Shown: in pieces, positions 45,830-57,400 of the stretch | How the letters are laid out: each line of letters begins with the position of its first letter | How positions within the stretch are numbered: the stretch's first letter is position 1 | From: Lunularia cruciata | Lineage: Eukaryota > Streptophyta > Marchantiopsida > Lunulariales > Lunulariaceae | Direction of reading: 5' to 3' | NCBI GenBank assembly: GCA_948567375.1 | Contig: OX419760.1 | Span: 17,422,001 to 17,486,000 of the forward strand | DNA length: 64,000 nt | Notes under the pieces: generated by a model | The model's database searches: none | Told to the model about the DNA's origin: nothing | What the model saw: only the letters and a program-made list of their open reading frames with translations | Program-made: the position numbers and the translations under genes

Positions 45830-48276
45830 CTATATGGACATACCTGCATCTCTGTACACATCAGACGGTAAGCGTGGCTTCACGTGAAGTTTCAGAGGGT
45901 TACGTTTGGGCATTATCGCCCCAGCCACCTCCTCCATATCCACATCAAAAGGTTGCATCCCCTCAGGAAGGGAGAATGTTAAAGTATGCAGCGTTTGAGC
46001 TGCTGTCATTGCGACCATGATGACGGCCAAGTTCATGCCTGCACAACTTCTTCGACCGGAGCCGAAAGGAATCAAATCGAAGTCTTGCCCTTTGATATCG
46101 ACAGAGGTGTTGATAAATCTGTGTGGATCAAAATCTAGTGGATTTTCCCAGGCGTTAGAGTCTCTGCCTATAGCATAAGCATTGTAGGACACTCTAGTTT
46201 TCTCAGGAATATCATAATCAGCTAGTTTGGTGGCTTGCAAAGATTCATGCGGGATGAGCAACGGTGCTACTGGATGTAATCGGTAGGTTTCCTTCAGCAC
46301 TGCTTCAAGATACTTTAGGTTAACGAGATCCGATTCTTGTACCAGTCTTTCTCTCCCTACCACAAGGTCCAGTTCTTCTTGGACCTTCTGGCAGACTTCT
46401 GGATGACGCATCACCTCAGCCAACGCCCAGATTACAGTGCTCATACTTGTGTCCGTCCCAGCTACAAGCAAATCCTGCGGATTCACATCATCAAGGACAA
46501 GTTATGTGCTACTCGAGTTATCAGCTAGTTTCAAGTAGGTGCAGTCAAATCAATAAGACCAGTAAGGTTCGATGGGAAGCGATGATCCAATGCACGTTTA
46601 AACATTAGAAAGTTCTAGTGCTACTCATATTGTCAACCAGGGAATATTTCCAGAAAGAGCTTTAATCTTCGGGATGGCAATCTCAGGAACCGGAGCCCAG
46701 AGTGGCGATTGCAGGTCCAGGAAAGATTCTCTGCTCGCGAGTAACCATGGTTTAACTACGCCTGCCTTCGATTATGTCCATCTTCGGAACTGGTTCCACA
46801 GTCCTGAAGTATGGCATTAATCTGTTTTCAACACCCTATTTAAACTGGACAGAGCAAGCTGGTTCAATCTTGTCAAGAATCAATGATCAGAGACTTGAAA
46901 TGACATATGCTCAGAAATTGAGTGGGCATACCAGCATAAGACCTTTGATATTTTCGTCTGTGATGCTGTAGGTTTCCTTTTCTCTTTGCAAAGCGAGCAG
47001 CAAATCCACGAAGTCCATACTTGCTGTAGTCTCGAGTTTGGAAACCTTCCGACGGTGTTCCTCCAGGAGTCTGTTCAGGAACAAATCGTATCCGGCAAAA
47101 AGGGTTTTCCTTTTCGCCTTGCTTCCATCTCAGTCCCAGATGCGAAATCAAGGAATAAAATCTCCTTGGACGACTTCTCCGACCATGGAGGCTATCTCTC
47201 TGGTGAACTCCATGAAGTTCTTTGCTTCTATTGTAGCCTCCGTATTCGCGTTTTTCTGACCGTAGAAACTTTGCTTCAGAAGTGCTTGAGTTATGATGTT
47301 GAAGCCCAGCTCTTTCATCCTCAAATCTAGGTTGACGATTTCCCCGTCACGCCCGTCTTTCAGAATGCGTTCCATCGTGGACAGTATTTCTTTACTCCTT
47401 GTTTCCTGCCGACACATCGCCGCAAGTATGAACGAATGCACAACCAGAATCTTGCTACAGACTTGGAACGAGAGTCAAGCGAATGTTTCTACTCATTTTC
47501 GGTTTCATTAATCCCCATACTAAGGTACGCAATGTAAGCAGATAAGACACCTTCAGTATGGCTGTCCGTTCCTACTCTTCCGAATCGAACATATAATGCA
47601 GGGTCTACTCGGAATAGGGTTTTTCTGGTTTGTTCGCTCGAGTGATTCGCAGCTGGACACGCTTAGCATTTGAATTTCGCCACAATCTTAACCCGGTTGT
47701 GGAATCCATTGAAACTGTCGTTTCGTCCAATTTTACTTTGGCTACAGGGTTTTGCTCTGAAATGAACCATAATAGCAATTGAGATGTTCATACCTTCGAT
47801 TGTTCAATGCGTTCAGGGGAGAAGAGTTCTTGAGCACATATCTTACGGAGCGAGCGCCAGTTCTCGCCAAAAGCTGCATTTATCACAGCTGAGTGATTGT
47901 AAGCGAATATCGTTCTAGGCATGGTACCCTGAGTGCGCGATTCCAAATACGTGGTCTTGAGTCTCTAGAATTTCCTTTGCCATAGCTGATGAAGAAGCAA
48001 TGATGAACTGAACGGAACCCAGCTTTAAATTCATTAGCGGTCCATATTTCTTCGACAGTTCCATCAGCGAATGGTGAGGCATTTCGCCCAGAAGAGGAAG
48101 ATGTCCGAGAATGGGCCATCGTGGTGGTCCTGGAGGAAGTTGTGGTCTTTTCGCACGAATGAACTTCGTCAGGACGTACACTAAGATCAGGACTCCAGCA
48201 GTGCCGATCGCATAGTGAAGTACTGCGTAAGCCCAATCGGGGCCTTCAGGGAAACATCAGCTATTGGTTTCATCAT
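45830..48276 (-). pseudogene. A-type cytochrome P450 (CYP71 clan), three exons, disrupted
   Basis: Plant microsomal haem monooxygenase family. Exon 1 (48,276-47,794) encodes an N-terminal membrane anchor (HYAIGTAGVLILVYVLTKFI) and the proline hinge PPGPPRWPILGHLP. Exon 2 (47,450-46,932) includes LGFNIITQALLKQ and VDLLLALQREKETYSI. Exon 3 (46,474-45,830) has the I-helix AGTDTS, the ExxR helix KETYRLHP, FDPHRF and the haem-binding FGSGRRSCAG. Introns are GT-AG and the domain order and size (about 545 codons) are normal. Defects are a frameshift near 48,240 (a C run) between the start and the anchor, a frameshift between about 47,925 and 47,945, and two in-frame TGA codons in exon 2 (47,150-47,148 and 47,132-47,130, in a segment reading GDFIP-stop-FRIWD-stop). 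Exon 3 is open throughout, so decay is recent. Substrate unknown; flavonoid-hydroxylase-like families are near relatives. Confidence 0.9.
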
Positions 48277-49420
48277 CGCAGTTACGACTTACGTTCCCAA
48301 AAGCTACCTCATGTTCCGTATGATCTAAACTGCAACTGAACACTCCACGTTCAGAAATCCTTCGTGTTTTATACACGGTCGCCCTTTCCTTCCTCGAAAT
48401 TGGATTGAGCTACTATAGAACATTGTAGAAGTTTGCTGCTACTATACCCAGCAGATTTTAACAGAAAACGGAAAATGTCAGGCTGATCATCGTCGAAGTA
48501 GCAGAGGGAATTATTTCACAGCCCATGGGCCAGGTTAGTCGTGAATTCTGTGCTTTCCTTCCTCGATGATCACCTTCCCTACTTTACAACATTCATATGT
48601 CTTCACTGTCCTGCCCACCCTATCTTTGCCAAGTGCTGATGATCCTCGAACCTGATATGGTCACATGGCCACTCTACCATTCTACCCGTGAACGCGGCAG
48701 TTAACACAAAAGTTTCTGACCTCAGGCATGGTCGATCCCTTCCGCACAGTCTACAACAAAAGTCGGGATAAGATCGAGACCGGTTCCTAAACCAATCCAC
48801 TCTTAACACCATTACCTGGTGCTTTTCTGCTGAAGGTGGTCCCATTTTGTGTCAGTCACTTTTACGTAGCTTTCAATCACTCATTCGACAATTCAATTGA
48901 CGATCGGAGACCAATCTGACAACAATATCGCAATCTCACCTTTTCTGCTTGCTCGAATGGATCACAACATCTTGGTCCCACGGAATAGATCCAAAGACGT
49001 TTGGTGAGAAAAATAAAGCTTGCATTGATTGGGTATAGTTTGCTCATGGGGTTTGTTTGTACCGTGTCAATGAACCAAAGATGCTCAAAGTTTGCACTTT
49101 GTACAAGGATTTAAAGCAATAAATTCTGACTTGACTACTTTTTGAGTGCTAATTACCGGTTCCGAGAGAACCTTCGTCCGGTCTCTCCTTAGTGTTTCAA
49201 AATGTTTCATTTGTCACCTTGATGATACACAAGGTCTTCGTAGAAACAAGACTTGATAACGATTTTATATTTGATTAAATCTAGAATCCCGATTTTGATT
49301 TAAAATATATCTTGATTTAAACAAGGAGATGTGTTTCAGAAAAGATAAAGAATTTCAAAATATATGATAGGATTTTGTCAAAATAGATTACAAAATTTTC
49401 TGAGTGTAAGTTGTTACCGC
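48277..49420. other. P450 upstream region, unassigned
   Basis: It should contain the promoter of the former P450 gene. I see no other gene. Composition drifts to AT-rich towards 49.3 kb. Confidence 0.5.
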
Positions 49421-49526
49421 TCTAGACTCCATTGGGGCTTAGCCTCATGTTACTTTTGTTTTTTTTTCTCTCCCTTGTACTGCTTGATGGGGTCTTCCCA
49501 TTCTTCGGTTTTCCTACGTGGTCGCC
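49421..49526 (+). mobile_element. non-LTR 3' UTR fragment (plus), tail-to-tail with the next copy
   Basis: It starts TCTAGACTCCATTGGGGCTT and contains CTCTCCCTTGTACTGCTTGA and GGTTTTCCTACGTGGTCGCC. It matches the 3' UTR of the 20.3-23.3 kb element (CATAGACTCTGTCGGGGCTT, then CTCTCCCTTG) and, inverted, 49,761-49,843. Confidence 0.7.
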
Positions 49527-49760
49527 TACTTCTTTACAACTATATACATATACATCCTGTGTGTGGTCCTTAGTGGAGCCGGAATGTAGTCTTTACGGTT
49601 CCGGGCGGTCGGATTTTGGTGTTGCGGCATTCAGACGGATGGTTGCACCCCTACAGACATTCGCGACGACAAAATGTTCAGCATGTGGCGGTTGGGAGTC
49701 TTCGTCAAGAAGTATGGACCCACATTCGGGTAAGAGAGTTCCGAGGTCGAGATAACAAGG

Positions 49761-50135
49761 GTGACCGAGTAGGGAAAACCCCATCAAGCCCCACAAGGGA
49801 GAGACGAAAATGGTAAAATGGGGCTAAGTCCAAATAGAGTCTATATGAGAAATCTCTCTTATTGTACTTTAGAGATCCGAACTATGAAATGTAAGTCGGG
49901 CAGTCTACAACCAACCAACCGGGATGTTCCGAATAAACATCAACTAATGTGATTAATCTTCTATGGATTGCCCCCGCCATTTGCACTCCGTAGAACAATG
50001 GACATGCGATAACTAAAATATATCACAAAGTATGAGAGTGAGAGGGATACCCTAATGCCTAACATGATACCGCACTCCGTGACAAATGTGTCTGGAGTGG
50101 AGAGAGACTTAGACAAAGAACCAAATCTTTTGATG
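49761..50135 (-). mobile_element. 5'-truncated non-LTR copy (C-terminal coding part and 3' UTR)
   Basis: The reverse complement matches 22,930-23,240 of the large copy. From the 50,135 end it reads GACACATTTGTC, ATCATGTTAGGC, CTCTCACTCTCATA and CAATCCATAGAAGA, then the 3' UTR block ATAGACTCTATTTGGACTTA followed by TCTCTCCCTTGTGGGGCTTG. Together with the plus-strand fragment at 49,421-49,526 it forms an inverted pair around a 234-bp spacer. Confidence 0.7.
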
Positions 50136-53000
50136 TGCATGTTTAGAATATTCTCTGGACTTGCCATGCTCTTTCTTTCGGTTGTATCCAGGGGACACAA
50201 GCTTCACTAGTATCACAAATAATAGAACTTAGTCACATGAAATATATCATTTTAGTGATCAAGACATACTTGTTCATACCATGTTGAAGCGGGGTTTCAA
50301 ACATTATAACTCTTTTAGTATGTAACTTTTAGCATCCTTCTTGTTTTCACAAGCGGTCGCATTTTTCCACTTTAGTATGTAAGTGTTTCTAAATATTTTT
50401 CTTTTAGTATGTTCCGGACCCCTAGGCAGAATTTTATATAACGAGCATGTCAATAAGAGGTAAGTGTATCTGATGTGAGCTTTCGATTATCATGACCTGG
50501 TAATGCTAGAAGATGTCACTTTCCTTTTCCTAATTAATTGTAATTTGGTTTTCCATTCATTCTAGAATTCAGTCCGTTGAATTAATAATAAACTTGTAAA
50601 ATAACATTATAGATAAAAGATGTCGTAAGAATGGTTTATTATACTTTATGGGAAACTTGATGGATACAGTCAATCATCTTTTGCAACCATAGGACTACGA
50701 ACTTTTATTGACTTGAAAGTGGCTCCAGGTTGGAGGATAAATCAATGAGAACTTATCTAATTTGAAAGTAAGGATGATGAACTTTATCCTCATAATAACA
50801 AACAAGTAGCTTAAATTTTTAGTTTCACATGTGTCAATCCTATATAGATGGCAGGTAGACTAGAGTCCTAATTCTCCAAGTCCTAAGAATACATGAATAA
50901 ATTTTAAAAGAAAAAATGGAAAAAAGACAAATACTCAAAAATTAATTCACAATATTTAAGACTGGATGTTCATGCAAGGGTATATTTGAATCATTGAACA
51001 AATTAATTGATTGGTGGATACAACTAAACTTCTGATATAGAAGCACCAGCAAATATAAAAAAAAAATTTAGCAAGATCAACAGTATATTACACTGGTCTT
51101 TGAGGAGAACTTTTAGCAAAACACATTCCCAGAGAAATTTTGTGATTTATTTCAATAATTATACTAATAATTTCAAATTATAATGTATGAAGGGTCTGCT
51201 AAGTGAGAATCGGAAGTGAATGTCATCATCTCCATCAATATCCTTGCTCAATCAACTTCTCATTTGTTTCTAACTATGAATAGTTAGATTTTATGATATA
51301 TTTACAAATGATGAAGGATAGGTCTACTGATAATAGTATATTTTCTTCTACTAGATGGGTTTAGCGTGGATTACGTTGAGACGTAAAACAGAAAGCTTCA
51401 CAGCCAAATTTTATATGCTCTGATCACTTGGATACATGAATATATGATTACTTTGTTTATGTAATGATGCACTAAAGCCATTGCTGTACTCATATGCAAA
51501 TCCCAATCCTCAAGTTAATATGCTCATTCATAATTAAATCATAGCAAATATTGTACATCGTGTCCTCTAATGAATTTTTTAATCACATAGTTCTTGACTT
51601 AAAGTACATAAAAATAATTTACAGGATAATTCTTGTGCGATCAAGTCTATAGATTTAATTTCCGACACTTTTCATGTGCCCTCCATACCGTTTAGCACTT
51701 TTTTCTAGAGAAACAAGAAACTCTTCCTCTTCTGGGGTGATTTTATGAAGGAATACATTCCAACCTGGGTTTCTATCCCGGGCTCTCCATTGCAGTTACA
51801 AAACTTAAAATTGCCTTTTCAAGTTATTCCATTTTTACATGAAGATATACCTGGTTTTAGTTTTACACTTGGTTTGGATCATCAAATACAAATATTTTTC
51901 ATTCTTTCCTTTCATGTACTGACCTCCGACTTTTTCTAACTTCAATTCTCAATTAAAATTTTCCAAATATTAAAGGCTTAACCATACAATTTCTAATGGT
52001 TCCAGGTTTGTAATGGTTTTCTATTGTCTGATGCGTTATATTTCAAAGATCAATCATTTCAAGACTTCACGTAAAGACACATATATTTCCAAGAAGTCTT
52101 TTGACCAACACCTAGGTTCGTTACTGCACTACCCACACAAATATTTGCCCCCATTAATTTTGATTTTAAAAGATTACTACAACTATCACCTACAACTAGA
52201 ACTATATCTACTACAACTATCACCTATTGCGGATATGCTCTTGAAATAAACTCGGAACAAAAATTTACTCTTTCAAGGGATCAGGTTTTGATGTACCATG
52301 AAGCAAAAATTACGGAAGAGGACAGACGATTCCAGAATCCTAATAATGAGAGTCTAGAGAGCTTTTCTCAACCGACTTCAGGTCTGCTCCGTCATGTTTA
52401 AGATCACACTGACTTACTCTTTCTCGATCCACCACTTATAAGCAAATAAGAAAATTTAGAACTGACCAGCAGCAAAGATGAGCCAAAAGATCAAAGGCTC
52501 TGTATCCTCTATTTCAACCAAAGAAAGTTACATAATGGAAATAATGGGAATTGTGACGATATAAAAAACAATATTGCAACTTTGGGAAAGCGTCGTAAGA
52601 TGTATTTATTTATACATGTATACTTTATCGATAATACTTCTTGATTGAGATTGCACTAATCAAGCCGCGCAATAGAACAAGAACTTTTCATTCAAGTTTG
52701 AGCTACTTAATCTAAACTGCTAGTCCATACTACATCTGTTATACATTTTGGTAAACTTTTTATTTTCATTTACTTTGAAGATCATAATTTTAAATATCAA
52801 TTGGTCCAATTATCTGCGCATATATTATTCATTTTCTATTCATACATGTAAAATTCATTTCTATATGCTTTTGTTCTATCAAAAGTATCAATAACAAAAA
52901 GTGGAGAGAATATTGACATTTATATTTCTTGTGATGAAGAGTAAACTATTGTCAACGGTATAATGTAAAGACAAGATCCATCAATGAATTTAAAAGAATC
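50136..53000. other. AT-rich block without recognisable gene
   Basis: Very AT-rich with short frames only. Nothing recognised on either strand. Confidence 0.6.
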
Positions 53001-54765
53001 ATAAAACACGAAACAATCATACCAGACGTCGGCACAAGCCTGAGTCCACCCTTTAAGTACACCAAATTCCCGAACATCTCTTGCCGGATCGTAGTTCTCG
53101 AGGATGGGTCCTCCTCGATCGCTCCTCTCTAGTTACATCAAGCTAACTCACCAATCCATTATCGATGATGTTCCCTCGCGATAACGTCACGTGGTAGAGA
53201 TTGGATAGAGTTTTCTGCGGGTTCTGTAGACTTTGATCTTGTTTCTTTCGAGCTACCTGATGGGCATCGCAACAAGATTCTTCAATAAGGCTCTCTGAAA
53301 TCAGACATTGACATTAACTTGACATCTGACTGTCGTTGATGACTCGCTGTGCAACGACAACGTTTGTAAAAGCCATATCGCTGGGGTCCCAGCGACGAGA
53401 TGAATTTAGCTCGCCTAGGCGGCAATAGAGAATCATCTGTAGCTCCGATTTCTGTTTCTACTGGAAACCTAGAGTGCGAAAGATGGAGGTCACTGTAGGG
53501 AGTAATCAAGCAGGAAATAATTTGATCCATTTGCGGAAGGCAAGAACCTTAGTACTCTTTAAACATGTGAACTTATGTATCAAGCGGAGTGAGCTAGAGA
53601 GTATCAAAGAGAATTGCTGGAAATTAAGATGAGGATACTCTGAGCTCATACTCGTATTCTACACCTTAGGAATGAGATCGAGAGTCTGCGAACTGTTGCT
53701 GCTTGGGAGATGGTCCTCGTCTGCCTTCGACGCCGTTTTACTATAAATCTTCCCTTCGGTGTTTACTACGAGCATTGTTACAATCAGTTGCCCATATACC
53801 TGTAATCCAGGTTTCTTCCAAAGTCGCTATCGCCAGATATCTGTGGAACGATTTCCTACCACTGCGTTTCTAGTTGACATCTTCTACCCATGCTTGATGC
53901 GTAGCACTGCACAATTTACACCCTCTGCATGTCGTTTGTGTAGTACTACACCAAAGAGTGTAAGGCTATGGAGATTTCATCTTGTATGCGGTCCTACAGG
54001 CTGACTGCACCATGTCTCTTCAAGTAAAATTCTAGCTTGATGGCTCGACCGGATGCGTCGACCATTTTCTTCTACGGTAGACATACGCAGGTCAACATAC
54101 ATTTGAGCCACTTGCAGTCTTCCACTGTTCATGTTAGTTCGGAATATCACTCAAGGGGACTCGTGAATCTAATCGTAATGAGGTTTCCGCGGGACCAAAC
54201 CTGCTCTCCCTACCTAAGAACTCAATCGAAATCATCTCTGGACAACACGGCATCAATTGACGAGAAGTCCAGAAGATGCGAAGAAACGAGAGCCAGCCTA
54301 CGAAATTCACGCATTGCTGAAACATGGACTCCTCCACGAGAAACAACAATGTTGAGCATCCAGTTCACGTAAAATATTATACACTGGTGGAATAATCCAC
54401 ATTTACCACGAAGTATACCCTGCTGTACCTAACAAGCAATATTGTCTACCTCATTCCTTCTGTTAGCAATACGCAAAACCTGCAATTCTGGAAGATGTTC
54501 CAAAACTTCCAGCAACTCTTTAATCGACTCAAGTGGTGAAGTCCTGTACCGTACAAGACTCGGGGAGCACTGCAGAGCAATTCACGTTATCTGCAAAGAA
54601 CTGTGAGCTTAAAGGTGATGAACTTTGCGGTCTCACTGATGATGCAGCGTAGGCCCCCGAATGTTTATCTGTAACCCCGAAGAATATGATGCTTCAACAT
54701 AATATTTGCGAGGTCAAAATAGTGCCGTGTGACTCTACTGAGACCTGTATCACTGGTTCCATGTT
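53001..54765. other. moderate-GC DNA, unassigned
   Basis: Composition rises sharply at about 53,000. Several short frames exist (82 codons, minus, 53,530-53,282; 111 codons, plus, 54,037-54,372), none recognised. It may hold the downstream region or further exons of the candidate gene that follows. Confidence 0.4.
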
Positions 54766-55465
54766 CTAGACTGCTCCTTCATCTTCGGGGATACATGCCG
54801 AAGCCTTGGGGGGCTTTTTCTTTGTTTCGAAAAGTCGTAATAGGCACATCATGAACATGGATATTCTCTGCCTCATTTGAAGCTGAGACCCTTCTTTCTC
54901 GCTGCGTCCTTTGATCACCAGAAATGGAAGCATTTTCCTCAAGTAGCGGCCTTTGGTCGGACCCTGTGTACTCTCAGCAGCCGAAAATTCTGTCACCTTC
55001 TCGTCTGGCAATTCAAAACTTCCAGTTGTTATTCTAATTTCCGCGCACTGGACCTCAGACATTGTGAAAGAAACCGCGACAAATTCAAGGTTAAAAGGAA
55101 AAACATAGCACACCTGCAGATGTGGAGGCGGCGGAATCGTTTGGCTGTACTTCCAGTTGAGTCTCCATGGCTTGAGTCAACCTGAAGTACTCTTGACAGG
55201 AAAGTTCGACACACAGCCTCTCTGGAATCCCGAGTATTTCCACCTGGAATTTCGAGTCCTGATAGGAATAGTGGACAATTTGGAAATCTACGACACCCAG
55301 AGATCTCAAAGATTCGACGTCGCAGTTGCTGACAGCAGATTGTACACTTATCTCAAAGGGTCGTCGTGGAAATGGAGGCGCCTCAACCTCGCCAGATCCC
55401 GTGATGGATGACTGACAATCTTTCATCAACTGCTGGAGGCGAAACGAGTAACCGCATAGAAACAT
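54766..55465 (-). CDS. unrecognised two-exon protein candidate
   Basis: Exon A (55,465 to about 55,112) reads LQQLMKDCQSSITGSGEVEA, FEISVQSAVSNCDVESLRSL and ERLCVELSCQEYFRLTQAME. A donor (GGT|GTGCTA) at 55,112 and an acceptor (CTGAG|GTCCAG) at 55,053 join it in frame to exon B (55,053-54,766): VQCAEIRITTGSFELPDEKV, then RKMLPFLVIKGRSEKEGS and MRQRISMFMMCLLRLFETKK, ending in a stop at 54,766. The joined open frame is about 213 codons and ends basic then acidic. No ATG is obvious at the upstream end, so more 5' exons are likely. I recognise no domain. The support is two adjoining long frames with a compatible splice pair and ordinary amino-acid composition. Confidence 0.4.
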
Positions 55466-57400
55466 ACGGATCGATAGAGACGGACAATGAAGTGAGTGCC
55501 TATTATTATATTGGTTCTGGACCTCGGTTAAGCGTAACTGGTTTTGGAGTTACTAGGACTTTTCGAACTCACAGATTCAATGCACGAGCAATCCTCGCAA
55601 AACTACATTGGTAAAGAGGTGGTCCAGCTGTGCACAAATGAGTCTACGTACTAAAGAAGGAGAGGGAAAGTGAACTGGGAAGTCCACTCTCCCAAGATTG
55701 CTTCTTAGAAATTATAGTCCCTTGTTGCCAGTCAGGATACTGACACAGGCAACATGGTGGCCATTCCGAACTAGATCAGACATTTCGTCTGAGTTTCAGA
55801 TCCAGCGCGAGTGAAATCTAGTGTCTCGAGGAATCAGCTCTCCTTCGAAAGCGCATGTCGTCCAAATTAAATCAAAGCACGGAAGGACGAACTACCTTTT
55901 GTCTACGAATCCAAAATCAACCGCGAGTGCAAGTTGAGGCACTTGGCTTGCTCACCCTTGCCACCCTCGATACCATGAGCCGCCATCTCTAATGGCAAAA
56001 TAGAGCTCGGGTCCAATACGGTTTTGTTGGTGACAATAAAGACAACGAAGCCACCAGAACTCCAAACGTTAAGTTAGACATCACATTAAAAGGACATATT
56101 TTCAAAGGGACGAGTTCACGTGTTGGGTACCAGTACCGCATGGGTCACTAGCATATGTTGTTTCTGAATTATAGCTCATCTCTCCTGGACAACTTGTAAA
56201 CAAAGCCTCCCGTGATCTACATTTTCCAGGCCCCCCAAGTCCTGACCCCTGTGAATCAATGGTCTGATCAGATATCAGGCACGCACCATGGTCTACTTAA
56301 TGATATGACGAAATCATGATGCTCTGCCCTCAAGACTGCACTTCCAGCCTCGATCAGAAAGGTGTCTATTGACTCTGACTTCAACTCCAAAACTTTTGAA
56401 CAGATTTTAGAAGCCTCTCGCGCTATCTAACAAAAGCTGCTCATCAATGCAAACGCACAGTCATTGACATTTGTTGCACATGACATGTAACTTCCAATTG
56501 GCTGTTCACCTATATCAGGCTATACATAGAAGTACATTATCTCAAATGTTTTCCAGTAAAGCTTGAAGGTTCCTATTCAGTCATGAAATGATTCGACCTA
56601 CTGGGCACAGGGCCATCAACTCTGCTCATACCAAATTCAGATGCCTTGAGTCTATTTCTGGATGTTACATCTACATGAAGTACCACATACTTGCGGAGTA
56701 CAAAATGGACCCCTCAACATGATTTTCACGAGTGCTTTGAGGTAGAGATAACTTGTACAGAAGCTACACAGCACAGAGTTCGAGCATGCTCGAATTTCGA
56801 TCGGAGGAGCTATAGTAGGTATGACACCGATTGGGCCCGTTTGAGTTTGAATGAACACCACGAAGGATTGAAAACGTGGAATTGATCATGTAACAGCTGT
56901 ACTTTTTTCTTCTCACGATCTATCACTCCTCGGAGCAGTTTCTTTAATGAAGTACATTGACTGGTCTGAAATTTGTTTTGCATCTCGTCTACATAAGCCA
57001 GCCTCGGAGACTCCCGGACAATCAACAAGCTCGAGTCCCAATAGACTCAACTGTAAACACAGTTATTAACCTGATTCTCTTCTTTGACTCTTACGGGAGA
57101 TTCTTAAACCAGCGCCGCTTCTGATTGCTTCTTTCGCAGCATCATTGGTACATGCACTAACTGCTGTCAGATCCCACCATGTTCCAAAGTCAAAGACGAC
57201 CAAACCTGAGGAGGGTTTTAACAAACGAATGCGAACAAGTATGTGGGGCCGAGAACAACTTCTCTCACAGGCCTGCAGTATTAATTCAGTTGTTGACCGA
57301 AGATGTAGGCCATCTAGATTTCAATATTATTTGTTGGGTGTTTAGTGTTAGTGTTTAAATAGGTGTCCAAATCTTCAGTTCTCCCCAACTACTACGATTT
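55466..57400. other. moderate-GC DNA, unassigned
   Basis: It could hold upstream exons of the preceding candidate (minus-strand short frames at 56,861-56,652 and 57,028-56,810). None is recognised. GC drops after about 57,350. Confidence 0.4.

Noticed and set aside
49421-49843. A MITE with terminal inverted repeats
   Set aside because: Both arms match the 3' UTR of the non-LTR family and the right arm continues into its coding part. A tail-to-tail pair of fragments explains it, though a derived MITE is not excluded.
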